A DNA stretch of 43,223 bases, taken from NCBI GenBank assembly GCA_018651345.1, contig JABIEF010000012.1, forward strand, positions 1 through 43,223, written 5' to 3'. The stretch is from Rhodobiaceae bacterium (lineage in GTDB: Bacteria; Pseudomonadota; Alphaproteobacteria; Rhizobiales; TMED25). Each line of letters opens with the position of its first letter. Within the stretch, counting starts at the first letter, position 1. Under the pieces are notes generated by a model. The model had not been told where the DNA came from. It worked only from the letters and a program-made list of their open reading frames with translations, and searched no databases. A program made the position numbers and the translations under genes. Positions 18,416 to 28,159 of the stretch are shown piece after piece.

Positions 18416-19129
18416 ATGAGATCCGAAGACAGAAAACCAAACGAATTAAGAAGTTTTACAATTGAGACAGGAATTTTAAAAAATTCTGATGGTTCATGTC
18501 TTGTAAAATTTGGAAACACTCATGTAATATGTAGTGCTAACCTCAATGACAAATGTCCACCTTGGCTCCGTGGCTCTGGATCAGGTTGGCTGACTGCAGA
18601 ATATGGTATGCTTCCTGGATCAACTAATGAAAGAATGAGGAGAGAATCTGTCATAGGACGTCAATCAGGGAGAACGCAAGAAATACAAAGATTAATTGGC
18701 AGAAGCTTAAGAGCATCTATAGATCTTAATAAAATAGGAGAAAGGCAAATATTAATTGATTGTGATGTAATTCAAGCAGACGGAGGAACAAGAACAGCTA
18801 GTGTAACCGGTGGATGGATTGCAATGAAACTTTGTATTGATTTAATGTTAAAGAAAAAAATAATTAGAATTAATCCTATAATTGAGCAGGTAGCAGCAAT
18901 ATCCTGCGGAATTGTAAGCAATAATACACTTCTTGATCTTGACTATAATGAAGACTCAAATGCTAGTACTGATGCTAATTTTGTACTTACAAAATCAGGA
19001 AAAATTATAGAAATACAATCAACCGCAGAAGGTAAAACTTTCTCAAAAGAAGAGTTTGATTCTATGTTTAATTTTGCAAGAAATGGTATCGATGAAATTA
19101 TTAAATTCCAATCTGAAATCTTAAAATAA
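18416..19129 (+). CDS. rph: Ribonuclease PH
   Basis: This is a 237-residue phosphorolytic 3' exoribonuclease that trims tRNA precursors. It has the phosphate-binding Arg86 (GRQSGRTQEIQRLIGRSLRA), CDVIQADGGTRTASVTGGWIA, and catalytic aspartates in DLDYNEDSNASTDANFV (Asp180, Asp186). The length is as usual, and the C-terminal STAEGKTFSKEE region is intact. AAGG is near the ATG. It starts the long plus-strand run and is followed after 14 bp by rdgB, the common alphaproteobacterial order. Confidence 0.97.
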   Translation: MRSEDRKPNELRSFTIETGILKNSDGSCLVKFGNTHVICSANLNDKCPPWLRGSGSGWLTAEYGMLPGSTNERMRRESVIGRQSGRTQEIQRLIGRSLRASIDLNKIGERQILIDCDVIQADGGTRTASVTGGWIAMKLCIDLMLKKKIIRINPIIEQVAAISCGIVSNNTLLDLDYNEDSNASTDANFVLTKSGKIIEIQSTAEGKTFSKEEFDSMFNFARNGIDEIIKFQSEILK

Positions 19130-19143
19130 CCCCTAAATACATC

Positions 19144-19776
19144 ATGAGAAAATTAAATAAAAAAGAACTTATTATAGCTAGTCATAACGATGGCAAGATA
19201 TCTGAAATTAGAGAATTGCTCAATTTTTTTGATATCAAAACAGTTTCTTCTAAAGAGCTAAATCTAATTGAACCAGAAGAAAACGGTTCTACTTTTATAG
19301 AAAATGCTATAATAAAAGCTAGATCTGCAGCAAAACTATCAAACTATATAGCCCTATCTGATGATTCTGGGCTTGAAGTTCATTCTTTAAATAATGATCC
19401 AGGGATATACTCTGCAAGATGGGCCGGCGAGAGCAAGGACTTTAATGGAGCTATGAAAAAAATAAACAAATTACTAAACCAAAAAGGTGCAATAACTCCT
19501 GATCTAAGAAAAGCAAGCTTTGTTTGCTCGCTTTGTATTTGTTGGCCTGATAATCACATTGAGTATGTTGAAGAAAAAATTGATGGTACAATTGTCTGGC
19601 CTCCTAGAGGAAGCTTAGGGTTTGGCTATGATAGTATATTCCTGCCAGACAATCATAATAAAACATTTGGAGAAATGAGTTCAGAAGAAAAACACTCTTG
19701 GTCTCCAACTAAAATAGGCCTATCCCATAGAGCCAAAGCTTTTAGTAAATTAGTCGAGCTACACATTGAACAATAA
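19144..19776 (+). CDS. rdgB: dITP/XTP pyrophosphatase
   Basis: This is a 210-residue Ham1/RdgB nucleotide sanitiser that hydrolyses non-canonical purine triphosphates to monophosphates. Motifs are ASHNDGKISEIRELL at the start, ALSDDSGLEVHSLNNDPGIYSARWAG with the metal-binding aspartates, GFGYDSIFLPD, and the closing SHRAKAFSKL. It lies between rph and hemW; its last codons overlap the hemW start by 11 bp, suggesting coupled translation. Confidence 0.96.
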   Translation: MRKLNKKELIIASHNDGKISEIRELLNFFDIKTVSSKELNLIEPEENGSTFIENAIIKARSAAKLSNYIALSDDSGLEVHSLNNDPGIYSARWAGESKDFNGAMKKINKLLNQKGAITPDLRKASFVCSLCICWPDNHIEYVEEKIDGTIVWPPRGSLGFGYDSIFLPDNHNKTFGEMSSEEKHSWSPTKIGLSHRAKAFSKLVELHIEQ

Positions 19777-20941
19777 TTCTTCACCCAACGAACAAATTGA
19801 TAGATTTGGAATCTATATTCATTGGCCATTCTGCTTATCCAAATGCCCCTATTGCGATTTTAATAGCCATGTTAGAAAAAAAGAAATTGACCAAAATGAT
19901 TACTGTAATGCTATTTTTAAAGAATTGGATTGGTTTTCAGAAAATTCAAATGCAAAAAATGTTTCTTCCGTTTTTTTTGGTGGAGGTACTCCATCTTTAA
20001 TGTCAATAGAGACAGTTGATAAAATTATAAATAAAATATACAAAACATGGTCATGCAATAGTAATTTAGAAATAACCCTAGAAGCAAATCCAACAAGTGT
20101 GGAAGCAGAAAAATTTTTAGAATATTCAAAAAGTGGCGTCAATAGAGTATCATTAGGTATACAATCTCTAATTGATGATGATTTAAAAAAATTGGGTAGA
20201 CAACATACTGCTATCGAGGCATTAAATGCATTACACATTGCTAAGAATAACTTTTCAAGAGTATCGTTTGATTTAATTTATGCCAGACCTCACCAAGATT
20301 GCAAAAGCTGGGAAAGAGAATTAAAGGAAGCTATATCTTATAATAATCAGCATCTTTCTCTCTACCAACTAACTATTGAACCAGGAACAAGATATGCTGA
20401 GCTTTATAAAAAAGGTAAACTTCAAATACCAAAAGATGAACTGTCTTCTGATCTTTATAATTTAACAAATGAAATATGTAAAAATAATGGACTTATGCGT
20501 TATGAAGTTTCAAACTTCTCTTCTGAAGGACAGGAATCTGTGCATAATTTGATTTATTGGCAATCTGGGCAATGGGCTGGAATTGGTCCAGGAGCTCATT
20601 CACGGATTAACGATTCAGATGGATATAGACATTCTATAATAACTGAGCACAACCCAGAGAAATGGTTAGATTTGGTAAATAAACTTGATAATGGAATTAT
20701 AAAAAATGAAATTCTATTAAAAGAAGAAATAGCAGACGAATATTTACTTATGTCTTTACGAACAAGACAAGGATTAAACATAGAAAGATACAAATCAATG
20801 GGGAGAACTATCAATAATAAAATATTTGATACCTTTAAGGAAGATAACTTTATTAAAAAAAGCATGGACAATGCATATTTGCAATTAACAGAAAAAGGAT
20901 TTCTTTTTACAAATAAAATTATAACCGAATTAAGCAATTAA
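19766..20941 (+). CDS. hemW: Radical SAM heme chaperone HemW (formerly coproporphyrinogen III oxidase-like)
   Basis: This is a 391-residue radical SAM protein. The 4Fe-4S site is Cys23, Cys27 and Cys30 in FCLSKCPYCDFNSH, with the spacing C-x3-C-x2-C, and without the extra cysteine of true HemN. GGGTPSLM and NRVSLGIQS are also present, and a C-terminal HemN_C domain follows. HemW binds heme and passes it to target proteins. The only usable start is a TTG inside the end of rdgB; the frame is closed by a TAG at 19751, and no ATG precedes the conserved IYIHWPFC. Start confidence is therefore lower than gene confidence. Confidence 0.94.
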   Translation: MNNNSSPNEQIDRFGIYIHWPFCLSKCPYCDFNSHVRKKEIDQNDYCNAIFKELDWFSENSNAKNVSSVFFGGGTPSLMSIETVDKIINKIYKTWSCNSNLEITLEANPTSVEAEKFLEYSKSGVNRVSLGIQSLIDDDLKKLGRQHTAIEALNALHIAKNNFSRVSFDLIYARPHQDCKSWERELKEAISYNNQHLSLYQLTIEPGTRYAELYKKGKLQIPKDELSSDLYNLTNEICKNNGLMRYEVSNFSSEGQESVHNLIYWQSGQWAGIGPGAHSRINDSDGYRHSIITEHNPEKWLDLVNKLDNGIIKNEILLKEEIADEYLLMSLRTRQGLNIERYKSMGRTINNKIFDTFKEDNFIKKSMDNAYLQLTEKGFLFTNKIITELSN

Positions 20942-20965
20942 TAAACAATCACTTACGAGAAATTA

Positions 20966-21823
20966 ATGCTAAATAAAGATCAAAAATTAATATCTGGACT
21001 CTATATAGTATCCACTCCTATTGGAAACCTTGAGGATATAACATTAAGAGCAATTAGGATTCTTAAAGAGAGTGATAAAATTTATTGTGAGGATACAAGG
21101 ATAACTAAAAGACTATTAAAACAATATGACATAATAACAAAACTAACGATATACAACGATATTAATGGGGAACGTATTAGACCAAAAATTATCAAAGAAC
21201 TATCAGAAGGAATGAAAATTGCATTAGTATCAGATGCAGGAACACCTCTCATATCAGACCCTGGGTACAAATTAGTTAAGCTATGCAGAGATAAAAATCT
21301 AGAAATATATACCGTACCAGGCCCTTCCGCTCTCATTTCATCCCTATCTATATCAGGGCTTCCTACCGATAAGTTTTATTTTACTGGCTTCTTGCCAAAA
21401 AAGAATAGCGCGCGAGTAAAAGAATTTAATAAATTTAATACAGTTAATTGTACTGTTATAATCTACGAAACAGCTAAAAGAATTAAAAAGACACTATTAG
21501 AAATAAAAAATATTTATCCGTCATTTAATGTAGTTATTGCGAGAGAATTAACTAAAATCCATGAAGAAGTAATCAGCGGTGATATAAATTTTATGCTAAA
21601 TTATTTATCAAATCACAACCTAAGAGGTGAATTAGTTATTTTAATTAATTCCCTAGTAAATGATGAGATAACATCTGAAATTATTGACATTGAAATCAAC
21701 AAATATATAGGGAAAATTGCCATAAAAGAAATTACAAACATATTGGCTAACAAAACAAATATTCCTAAGAATATTATATACAAAAGATGCCTTGAAATAA
21801 AAAAGAAAACCATTTCCAATTAA
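20966..21823 (+). CDS. rsmI: 16S rRNA 2'-O-methyltransferase RsmI
   Basis: This is a 285-residue tetrapyrrole-methylase-fold enzyme that methylates the ribose of C1402 in 16S rRNA. Family motifs are LYIVSTPIGNLEDITLRA, YCEDTRITKRLL, LVSDAGTPLISDPGYKLV, VPGPSALISSLSISGLPTDKF, FTGFLPKK and IYETAKRIKKTL. Length is typical. It stands 24 bp after hemW. In many relatives a yraN nuclease-like gene follows; here gshB comes next after 51 bp. Confidence 0.97.
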   Translation: MLNKDQKLISGLYIVSTPIGNLEDITLRAIRILKESDKIYCEDTRITKRLLKQYDIITKLTIYNDINGERIRPKIIKELSEGMKIALVSDAGTPLISDPGYKLVKLCRDKNLEIYTVPGPSALISSLSISGLPTDKFYFTGFLPKKNSARVKEFNKFNTVNCTVIIYETAKRIKKTLLEIKNIYPSFNVVIARELTKIHEEVISGDINFMLNYLSNHNLRGELVILINSLVNDEITSEIIDIEINKYIGKIAIKEITNILANKTNIPKNIIYKRCLEIKKKTISN

Positions 21824-21874
21824 TTAGAAATTATATTAGTTTGATATATAAATATAAATATATGTAAGTTAAAA

Positions 21875-22813
21875 ATGAATAAAAAAATCGCAGTACAAAT
21901 GGATCCAATAGAAAACCTAAATCTTTCAGGAGATTCAACTTTCTCTATATTGTTAGAAGCTCAAGATAGAAATTATAGTATTTTCTTTTATATGCCTGAA
22001 AATCTTTCAATGAGAGAAAATATTTTATATGCTAAAGGGCATTATATAAAAATTCATCAGAAACCTATAGATTCAATAATACAAGGAAACCAGGAAAGCA
22101 TTAGACTTGATGAATTTGATGTTATTTTGATGCGACAGGACCCCCCATTTGACATGTCATATATTACTGCGACACATTTATTGGAAACAATAACAGATAA
22201 AACAATGATAATAAATAATCCAATAAGCGTAAGAAATAATCCTGAAAAAATTTTTGCACACAAATATTCTCAATACATGCCGCCAACATTAATAACAAGA
22301 GACATGGATGAAATTATAAAATTTAAAGATGAATATAGGGATATAATTATTAAGCCATTATATGGAAATGGTGGCGATGGTATTTTTTACCTTAAAGAAA
22401 GTGATCAAAACCTTGAATCCCTAATTGAAATGTTTAAGTCAATTAATAAGGAACAGTTTATAGTACAAAAATATTTACCATCGGTAGTAGCTGGTGACAA
22501 AAGAATTATACTTGTTGATGGCAAAATTGCAGGTGCAATAAATAGAATACCAAAAAAAGGTGAGATTAGATCAAATATGCACGTTGGCGGCACAGCAACA
22601 AAAACAATAATTACCAAAAAAGAAAAAGAAATATGCGAAGCTATGGAAGCTGACTTAAAAAGCTTGGGTCTAATGTTTGTTGGAATTGACGTTATAGATG
22701 GATTCCTGACTGAAATTAATGTTACATCTCCTACCGGAATAAGAGAAATCCAAAGATTTGATAATGTTAATATTGCTTCAATACTATGGGATTCAATTGA
22801 AAGTTATTTATAA
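21875..22813 (+). CDS. gshB: Glutathione synthetase
   Basis: This is a 312-residue ATP-grasp ligase joining gamma-glutamylcysteine and glycine. Seen are the N-terminal VQMDPIENLNLSGDSTF (substrate domain), the ATP-grasp lysine and glycine-rich loop IIKPLYGNGGDGIFYLK, GEIRSNMHVGGTATKT, and the metal site GIDVIDGFLTEINVTSPTG. The length matches the bacterial family. gshA is not in the window. It follows rsmI as in other Alphaproteobacteria. Confidence 0.97.
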   Translation: MNKKIAVQMDPIENLNLSGDSTFSILLEAQDRNYSIFFYMPENLSMRENILYAKGHYIKIHQKPIDSIIQGNQESIRLDEFDVILMRQDPPFDMSYITATHLLETITDKTMIINNPISVRNNPEKIFAHKYSQYMPPTLITRDMDEIIKFKDEYRDIIIKPLYGNGGDGIFYLKESDQNLESLIEMFKSINKEQFIVQKYLPSVVAGDKRIILVDGKIAGAINRIPKKGEIRSNMHVGGTATKTIITKKEKEICEAMEADLKSLGLMFVGIDVIDGFLTEINVTSPTGIREIQRFDNVNIASILWDSIESYL

Positions 22814-22830
22814 AAATTAAAATAGGCGTA

Positions 22831-22866
22831 CAATGTGTTTTCAATCAAACATTGATACTGTATAAT
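22831..22866 (+). promoter_or_regulatory. Candidate promoter with overlapping inverted repeat before the olsB-like gene
   Basis: TATAAT at 22861-22866 is a perfect -10, with TTTTCA (22838-22843) 17 bp upstream as a weak -35. An imperfect inverted repeat (CAAT-GT-GTTT, loop TCAATC, AAAC-ATTG; 22831-22854) covers the -35, so a repressor site or an RNA hairpin at the gshB end are both possible. The gap is 78 bp, longer than most here. Confidence 0.45.
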
Positions 22867-22891
22867 CTATATTATATACGGAAAACTATAG

Positions 22892-23749
22892 ATGAAAGAA
22901 ACTATAAAGACAAAAATTGCTAAGCATATGCAATTTAAATCTCAGAAAAATTCTAAGAAAATAGATCTATGTGTAAGGTTATCTGAAAATAAAAATGATA
23001 TTCATGCTGCGCAATCTCTAAGATTTAAGGTTTTTTATAAAGAGATGTCAGCTCATCCAAATGCTTTAACACGAGTTATTAGGAGAGACAGAGATTCTTA
23101 CGATAAAATATGCAACCATATGCTAGTAATTGACCAATCTTCTCAAAAAAGAGGGGTTCCTTTAATAGGGAAAAAAAGAGGTCGTGTTGTTGGAACATAT
23201 AGACTTACTCCACAAATTGCTGCTGAAAAGAATTATGGATTTTATAGTCAACATGAATATGAACTTACTCATTTACTTGAAAAACATAAAAATAAAAAAT
23301 TTTTAGAACTCGGCAGATCTTGTGTTTTAAAAGAATATAGAAATAAATCAACAATAGAGCTTCTATGGCAAGGTGTTTGGAAATATCTTAATGATAATAA
23401 CATTGATGTTATGATTGGTTGTGCAAGTTTTCAGGGAACTGATCCTAATGAGCTAGCTTTACCTTTAAGTTTTTTATATCATAATTCACTCGCTCCTGAC
23501 GAATGGCTAGTAAGAGCCCAACCGGATAGATTTGTTGATATGAATATAATAAAAAAAGAAGACATTGATACTAAAGAAGCCTTAAAAGCACTGCCACCAT
23601 TAATAAAAGGTTATCTAAGATTAGGTGCCTACGTTGGAAATGGCGCGGTAATTGACCACCAATTTGGAACCACAGATGTTTTTATCATAATGCCAAGAAA
23701 ATTAATTGAAGATAGATTTGTTACAAAATTTAATAAAGCTAAACCATAG
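22892..23749 (+). CDS. GNAT-fold N-acyltransferase, ornithine-acyl-ACP acyltransferase (OlsB-like)
   Basis: This is a 285-residue protein of the OlsB/hemolysin-like acyltransferase family, which attaches a 3-hydroxyacyl chain to the amino group of ornithine to make lyso-ornithine lipid. Markers are AAQSLRFKVFYKEM, GRVVGTYRLTPQIAA, the core FLELGRSCVLKEYRNKSTIELLWQG, IGCASFQGTDPNE and the C-terminal KGYLRLGAYVGNGAVIDHQFGTTDVFIIM. The basic, amphipathic N-terminus may help membrane contact. No olsA is adjacent; the plsC-like gene at 32022 might serve. Its own promoter is likely just upstream; glnD follows after 29 bp. Confidence 0.85.
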   Translation: MKETIKTKIAKHMQFKSQKNSKKIDLCVRLSENKNDIHAAQSLRFKVFYKEMSAHPNALTRVIRRDRDSYDKICNHMLVIDQSSQKRGVPLIGKKRGRVVGTYRLTPQIAAEKNYGFYSQHEYELTHLLEKHKNKKFLELGRSCVLKEYRNKSTIELLWQGVWKYLNDNNIDVMIGCASFQGTDPNELALPLSFLYHNSLAPDEWLVRAQPDRFVDMNIIKKEDIDTKEALKALPPLIKGYLRLGAYVGNGAVIDHQFGTTDVFIIMPRKLIEDRFVTKFNKAKP

Positions 23750-23778
23750 TATAATATAATTTTAAATTAGTAAATATA

Positions 23779-26535
23779 GTGAAAAAAAACAACAATATTG
23801 ATATTTTATTTGATTCAGATCTCATAAGAGAAAATATCAAAGATATAACAAAAAATAAAAAACTAAAAACTGAAGAACTGAGGAATAGCGTTCTAGTTCT
23901 CTTAAAAACTGTTATCTTAAATTCAAAAAAAGAATCCGAAAAATACCTTTTCAGCCATGGGAGTGGAACAAGGTGTGCCAGAAGCTTTTCTAGCTTTCAA
24001 GACGAAATAATAAAAATAATTAATGATTTTGCTATATTCTGTATTCATAAATCTCAAAATCCTAAAAAAAACGAGCGTATCGCATTTGTAGCAGTAGGAG
24101 GTTATGGAAGAGGAACCTTGGCTCCATATTCTGACATTGATTTATTATTTTTATACCCAGATAAACTAACACCTTGGGGAGAAAATATAATTGAATTTAC
24201 ATTGTATATGTTGTGGGACCTTGGTTTTAAAGTTGGACATGCAACAAGAAATGTTGACCAATCAATACATCATGCAAAATCTGACTTTACAATTAGAACT
24301 TCAATCTTAGAAGCACGTTTTATTTGGGGTGACGAAGAGTTATTTAATAGATTAATTGATAAATTTAATACTGAGATTGTTGCAAAAACAGCTGATGAAT
24401 TTATAGAGATGAAATTAATCGAAAGGGACAAAAGGCATGAAGTATTCGGTTCTTCAAGATATTTGATAGAACCAAATATAAAGGAAAGTAAGGGTGGTCT
24501 CAGAGACTTACATACTTTATTTTGGATTGGTAAGTATCTATATAGACAGGATAAAAGAATAGATCTTATAGAAAAAGGTCTTCTTACCAAAAATGAATCT
24601 AGAAGATTTGAGAAAGCTGAAGATTTTTTATGGGCTATCAGATGTCATTTACATTTTATTGCAAATAGAGACGATGAATTATTATCTTTCGATAGGCAGC
24701 CGGCTCTAGCTATCAGACTAGGTTATTCAGAAAGACCTGGACAAAAACATGTAGAAAGATTTATGAAACATTATTTTCTGATTGCTAAAGAAGTTGGAGA
24801 TCTAACTAGAATTGTTTGTTCAGTTCTTGAGGAAAATTCAATAAAAAAAGAACCTGTATTTAAAAGAATGCTTGAAACGTTTAATATAAAAAAAGAATCA
24901 AAAAATCTAAATAATGGCTTTTCAATAGAAAAAAATAGATTGCGAGTTGAATCTCATCTTGTTTTTAAAAATGATCCTATCAATTTAATAAAATTATTTC
25001 ATATAGCCGATACACATAATGTTCTATTAAGCCCAGAACTAGTGCAAAATATATCCCGATCACTTTATTTGATAAACAGAGACTTAATAAAAAATAAAGA
25101 GGCAAATAAATTATTTCTAGAAATACTAACCTCACCAAGAGACCCTGAAAGCATTCTCAGGAAGATGAATGAGACTGGAGTTCTTGGTAAATTTATACCG
25201 GAATTTGGAAAAATTGTATGTATGACACAATTCAACCTCTACCATCAATATACTGTAGATGAACATCTTTTAAGAACTACTGGTTTTGTTTCTGATATGA
25301 AAAATAATAAATTAAAAGATCCTCATCCAATATCTAATAGTTTGATAAAGAAAATGGATAATTTAAAAATATTATATGTTGCAGCATTTTTACATGACAT
25401 AGCAAAAGGTGGCAAACAAGACCATTCAATTAAGGGTGCTGTTATAGCAAATCAAATATGTAAAAGATTTGGAATGAACCAAAATGAAATTGAAATAGTT
25501 TCATGGCTTATAAAAAATCATTTAGTAATGAGTGATATGGCACAAAAAAGAGATTTATATGACCAAAAAACAATATCAGATTTTGTAAATATTGTTGAAA
25601 ATACGGAAAAACTTAGATACCTATTAGCATTAACAGTTGCAGACATTATGGCTGTCGGTCCTACGGTTTGGAATGGCTGGAAAAATGGATTACTAATTAC
25701 GTTATACCAACATACAGAAATAAAAATAAATGAAAGTAACAGTTTATATAAAAACCAAAGAGAGAAAATATTGATTGCAAAAGAACTGTTTATGAGAAGC
25801 GTAGGTAATTGGGGAAAAGAAAAAATAAACAAATATATAAATAGATTTAATGAATCTTATTGGATTTCTAATAGTTTAGAAATACAATTAGAACACGCGT
25901 CTTTAGTAAACAATACTTACAATAAAAAATTTCCTGTAAATATTTCTTCAAAAATTAATGCAAATAATACATCAACCCAAATTACGCTTATTGCACCAGA
26001 TTATCCAAATCTTCTATCTACTTTAGCTGGGGCTTGTTCACTTTCAGATGCAAATATAGTTGATGCTCATATAGAAACAACTACCGATGGTTTGGCAATT
26101 GATACTATATTCATTAATAGAGATTTTGGTGAGAATGATGAAAATAGAAGAGCTAAAAAAATAGCAAACACAATAGAAAAAAGTTTAAAAGGTAAATTAT
26201 CTCTAGAAAAAGATATTGCTCTAAAAAAAAATACTTGGAAAGTACATGCCGCTTTTGATGTAAAAACAAATGTTATTGTAACCAATGAGCTTTCCAATCA
26301 TTCAACTGTTATAGAAGTAGAAGGAAGGGATAGATCTGGATTGCTTTATGATATTACAAAAATTCTACAAAAGGCCAATATTAATATTAAGTCAGCACAT
26401 ATTGCAACATTTGGCGAAAGAGCAATTGATGTTTTTTACGTATGTAACTTATTTGGTGACAGAATTAACAGTAAAGAAAAAAGAAAAAGAATAGAATATA
26501 TGATTAGAAATATGCTTGAGGCCAACAATTCATAA
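23779..26535 (+). CDS. glnD: Bifunctional uridylyltransferase/uridylyl-removing enzyme GlnD
   Basis: This is a 918-residue nitrogen sensor that adds UMP to PII proteins when glutamine is low and removes it when glutamine is high. The nucleotidyltransferase site is VGGYGRGTLAPYSDIDLLF (GGYGRG 107-112, Asp119, Asp121). The HD hydrolase domain has His539-Asp540 (AAFLHDIAKGGKQDHS), with the earlier YHQYTVDEHLLRT. Two C-terminal ACT domains start near residues 735 (ITLIAPDYPNLLSTLAG) and 841 (STVIEVEGRDRSGLLYDIT). It begins with GTG; no ATG fits. It is followed by murJ after 17 bp. Confidence 0.97.
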   Translation: MKKNNNIDILFDSDLIRENIKDITKNKKLKTEELRNSVLVLLKTVILNSKKESEKYLFSHGSGTRCARSFSSFQDEIIKIINDFAIFCIHKSQNPKKNERIAFVAVGGYGRGTLAPYSDIDLLFLYPDKLTPWGENIIEFTLYMLWDLGFKVGHATRNVDQSIHHAKSDFTIRTSILEARFIWGDEELFNRLIDKFNTEIVAKTADEFIEMKLIERDKRHEVFGSSRYLIEPNIKESKGGLRDLHTLFWIGKYLYRQDKRIDLIEKGLLTKNESRRFEKAEDFLWAIRCHLHFIANRDDELLSFDRQPALAIRLGYSERPGQKHVERFMKHYFLIAKEVGDLTRIVCSVLEENSIKKEPVFKRMLETFNIKKESKNLNNGFSIEKNRLRVESHLVFKNDPINLIKLFHIADTHNVLLSPELVQNISRSLYLINRDLIKNKEANKLFLEILTSPRDPESILRKMNETGVLGKFIPEFGKIVCMTQFNLYHQYTVDEHLLRTTGFVSDMKNNKLKDPHPISNSLIKKMDNLKILYVAAFLHDIAKGGKQDHSIKGAVIANQICKRFGMNQNEIEIVSWLIKNHLVMSDMAQKRDLYDQKTISDFVNIVENTEKLRYLLALTVADIMAVGPTVWNGWKNGLLITLYQHTEIKINESNSLYKNQREKILIAKELFMRSVGNWGKEKINKYINRFNESYWISNSLEIQLEHASLVNNTYNKKFPVNISSKINANNTSTQITLIAPDYPNLLSTLAGACSLSDANIVDAHIETTTDGLAIDTIFINRDFGENDENRRAKKIANTIEKSLKGKLSLEKDIALKKNTWKVHAAFDVKTNVIVTNELSNHSTVIEVEGRDRSGLLYDITKILQKANINIKSAHIATFGERAIDVFYVCNLFGDRINSKEKRKRIEYMIRNMLEANNS

Positions 26536-26552
26536 ACACAGAATAATCAAAA

Positions 26553-28091
26553 ATGAATATATTTAAAACTAGTTTTAATATTGCAATTGTGACTCTAATT
26601 AGTAGATTACTAGGTTTTTTTCGTGATATATTAATTGCTGCTATACTAGGAACAGGGATTATAGCAGATGCTTTTTTTATGGCATTTAAATTTCCAAATA
26701 TATTTAGAAGATTATTTGCAGAAGGAGCATTTAGTGCGGCATTTATACCAATTTTTTCAAAAAAACTCACTGTGAATAAATTAGATGCTAAAAAATTTGC
26801 TTCAGAAACTGCTAGTGCATTATTTTGGTTTCTGCTGCTATTGATAACCATTGCAGAACTTTTTATGCCATTTATAGTCTATGTGATAGCGCCCGGTTTT
26901 ATAGAAGATACAGAAAAGTTTAATCTAACAATAACCTTAACTCGAATTGCTTTTCCTTATTTATTATTTATGTCGCTTGTAGCCCTTATCTCGGGAATAT
27001 TAAATTCTATTGGAAAATTTACTGCTGCCGCTTCCCTACCTATAGTTTTAAACACAGTTTTAATCTTTTTTTTGATTATCATAAAAGAACTAAATATACC
27101 AAATACACCTGTAGCAGCAAAATATCTAATCTCTGGTGTATTCATATCTGGAGCACTTCAATTATTATTAATTGTCTATGTATGTAAAAAAACAGAATAT
27201 TTACCTAACATAAGAATACCCAAATTAACTCCTGACGTTAAAAAATTTCTTTTTCTTGGTTTTCCTGCTATCATTGCAGGAGGAATCACTCAAATAAATC
27301 TATTAATAGGATCAATTATTGCATCATTTGAAAATGGGGCAATATCGTATTTATATTATGCTGATAGAATATACCAATTACCACTGGCACTCATTGGCAT
27401 AACAATTGGTACAGTATTATTACCTGAGCTATCAAGAAATTATAAAGCAAAAGACTTTGCAAAAGCTTCATTTTCACAAAATAGAGCGATAGAACTATCT
27501 CTTGTACTAGCTATTCCAGCAACGTTTGGTATGATTATTTTATCTTCAGATATCATACACGTATTATTTGAACGTGGGTACTTTACATCTGCTGACACTC
27601 TCGCTACATCACATGCGTTAATTGCTTTTTCTTATGGACTTCCAGCATTTATTTTAATCAAAATCCTTCAATCTAACTTTTTTGCTAAAGAAAATACTAT
27701 AACACCGATGTGGTTTTCTTTAATAAGCGCTATTATCAATATAATATTATCAATAATTCTTTTTAAAAAAATAGGATTTGTTGGAATAGCTATATCAACA
27801 AGTATCTCCGCTTGGGCAAATACAATCTTACTATTGCTCGCTATATCTCGAACAAAAGATATTATCTTTGATTACAGAATTAAAATAAACTTTCTACTTG
27901 CGATAATTTGTAGCTTAATAATGCTTGTTTCTTTGTCTTTCGTCAAAAAAAATATCTTGGTGATTGAAGAATATTTTTATTCTGATTTATATAGTTTCTT
28001 AATTTTATCATTTTATGTATTGATAGGTATTATAATTTATTGGATAATGGCACATATCATGGGTCTTCTAAACACAAAGAAAAATGATTAA
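26553..28091 (+). CDS. murJ: Lipid II flippase MurJ
   Basis: This is a 512-residue integral membrane protein of the MOP superfamily, moving lipid II across the inner membrane for peptidoglycan synthesis. The N-terminus has the conserved [20 protein letters not shown] with charged residues lining the cavity, then [22 protein letters not shown]. About 14 hydrophobic segments follow, including [15 protein letters not shown] and [16 protein letters not shown]. Its placing after glnD and before trpS is common in Alphaproteobacteria. A palindrome, GATTAATTAATC (28086-28097), covers its stop codon, probably by chance in AT-rich DNA. Confidence 0.96.
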   Translation: MNIFKTSFNIAIVTLISRLLGFFRDILIAAILGTGIIADAFFMAFKFPNIFRRLFAEGAFSAAFIPIFSKKLTVNKLDAKKFASETASALFWFLLLLITIAELFMPFIVYVIAPGFIEDTEKFNLTITLTRIAFPYLLFMSLVALISGILNSIGKFTAAASLPIVLNTVLIFFLIIIKELNIPNTPVAAKYLISGVFISGALQLLLIVYVCKKTEYLPNIRIPKLTPDVKKFLFLGFPAIIAGGITQINLLIGSIIASFENGAISYLYYADRIYQLPLALIGITIGTVLLPELSRNYKAKDFAKASFSQNRAIELSLVLAIPATFGMIILSSDIIHVLFERGYFTSADTLATSHALIAFSYGLPAFILIKILQSNFFAKENTITPMWFSLISAIINIILSIILFKKIGFVGIAISTSISAWANTILLLLAISRTKDIIFDYRIKINFLLAIICSLIMLVSLSFVKKNILVIEEYFYSDLYSFLILSFYVLIGIIIYWIMAHIMGLLNTKKND

Positions 28092-28159
28092 TTAATCTTA
28101 TAATAATTTTTTTAAATAATAAGTATAAGCTAAAAATATTGACAGGATTGGATATTAAT

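Noticed and set aside
28086-28097. Palindrome GATTAATTAATC at the murJ stop
   Set aside because: It overlaps the coding end, is mostly A/T and has no arrangement that suggests an operator or terminator.
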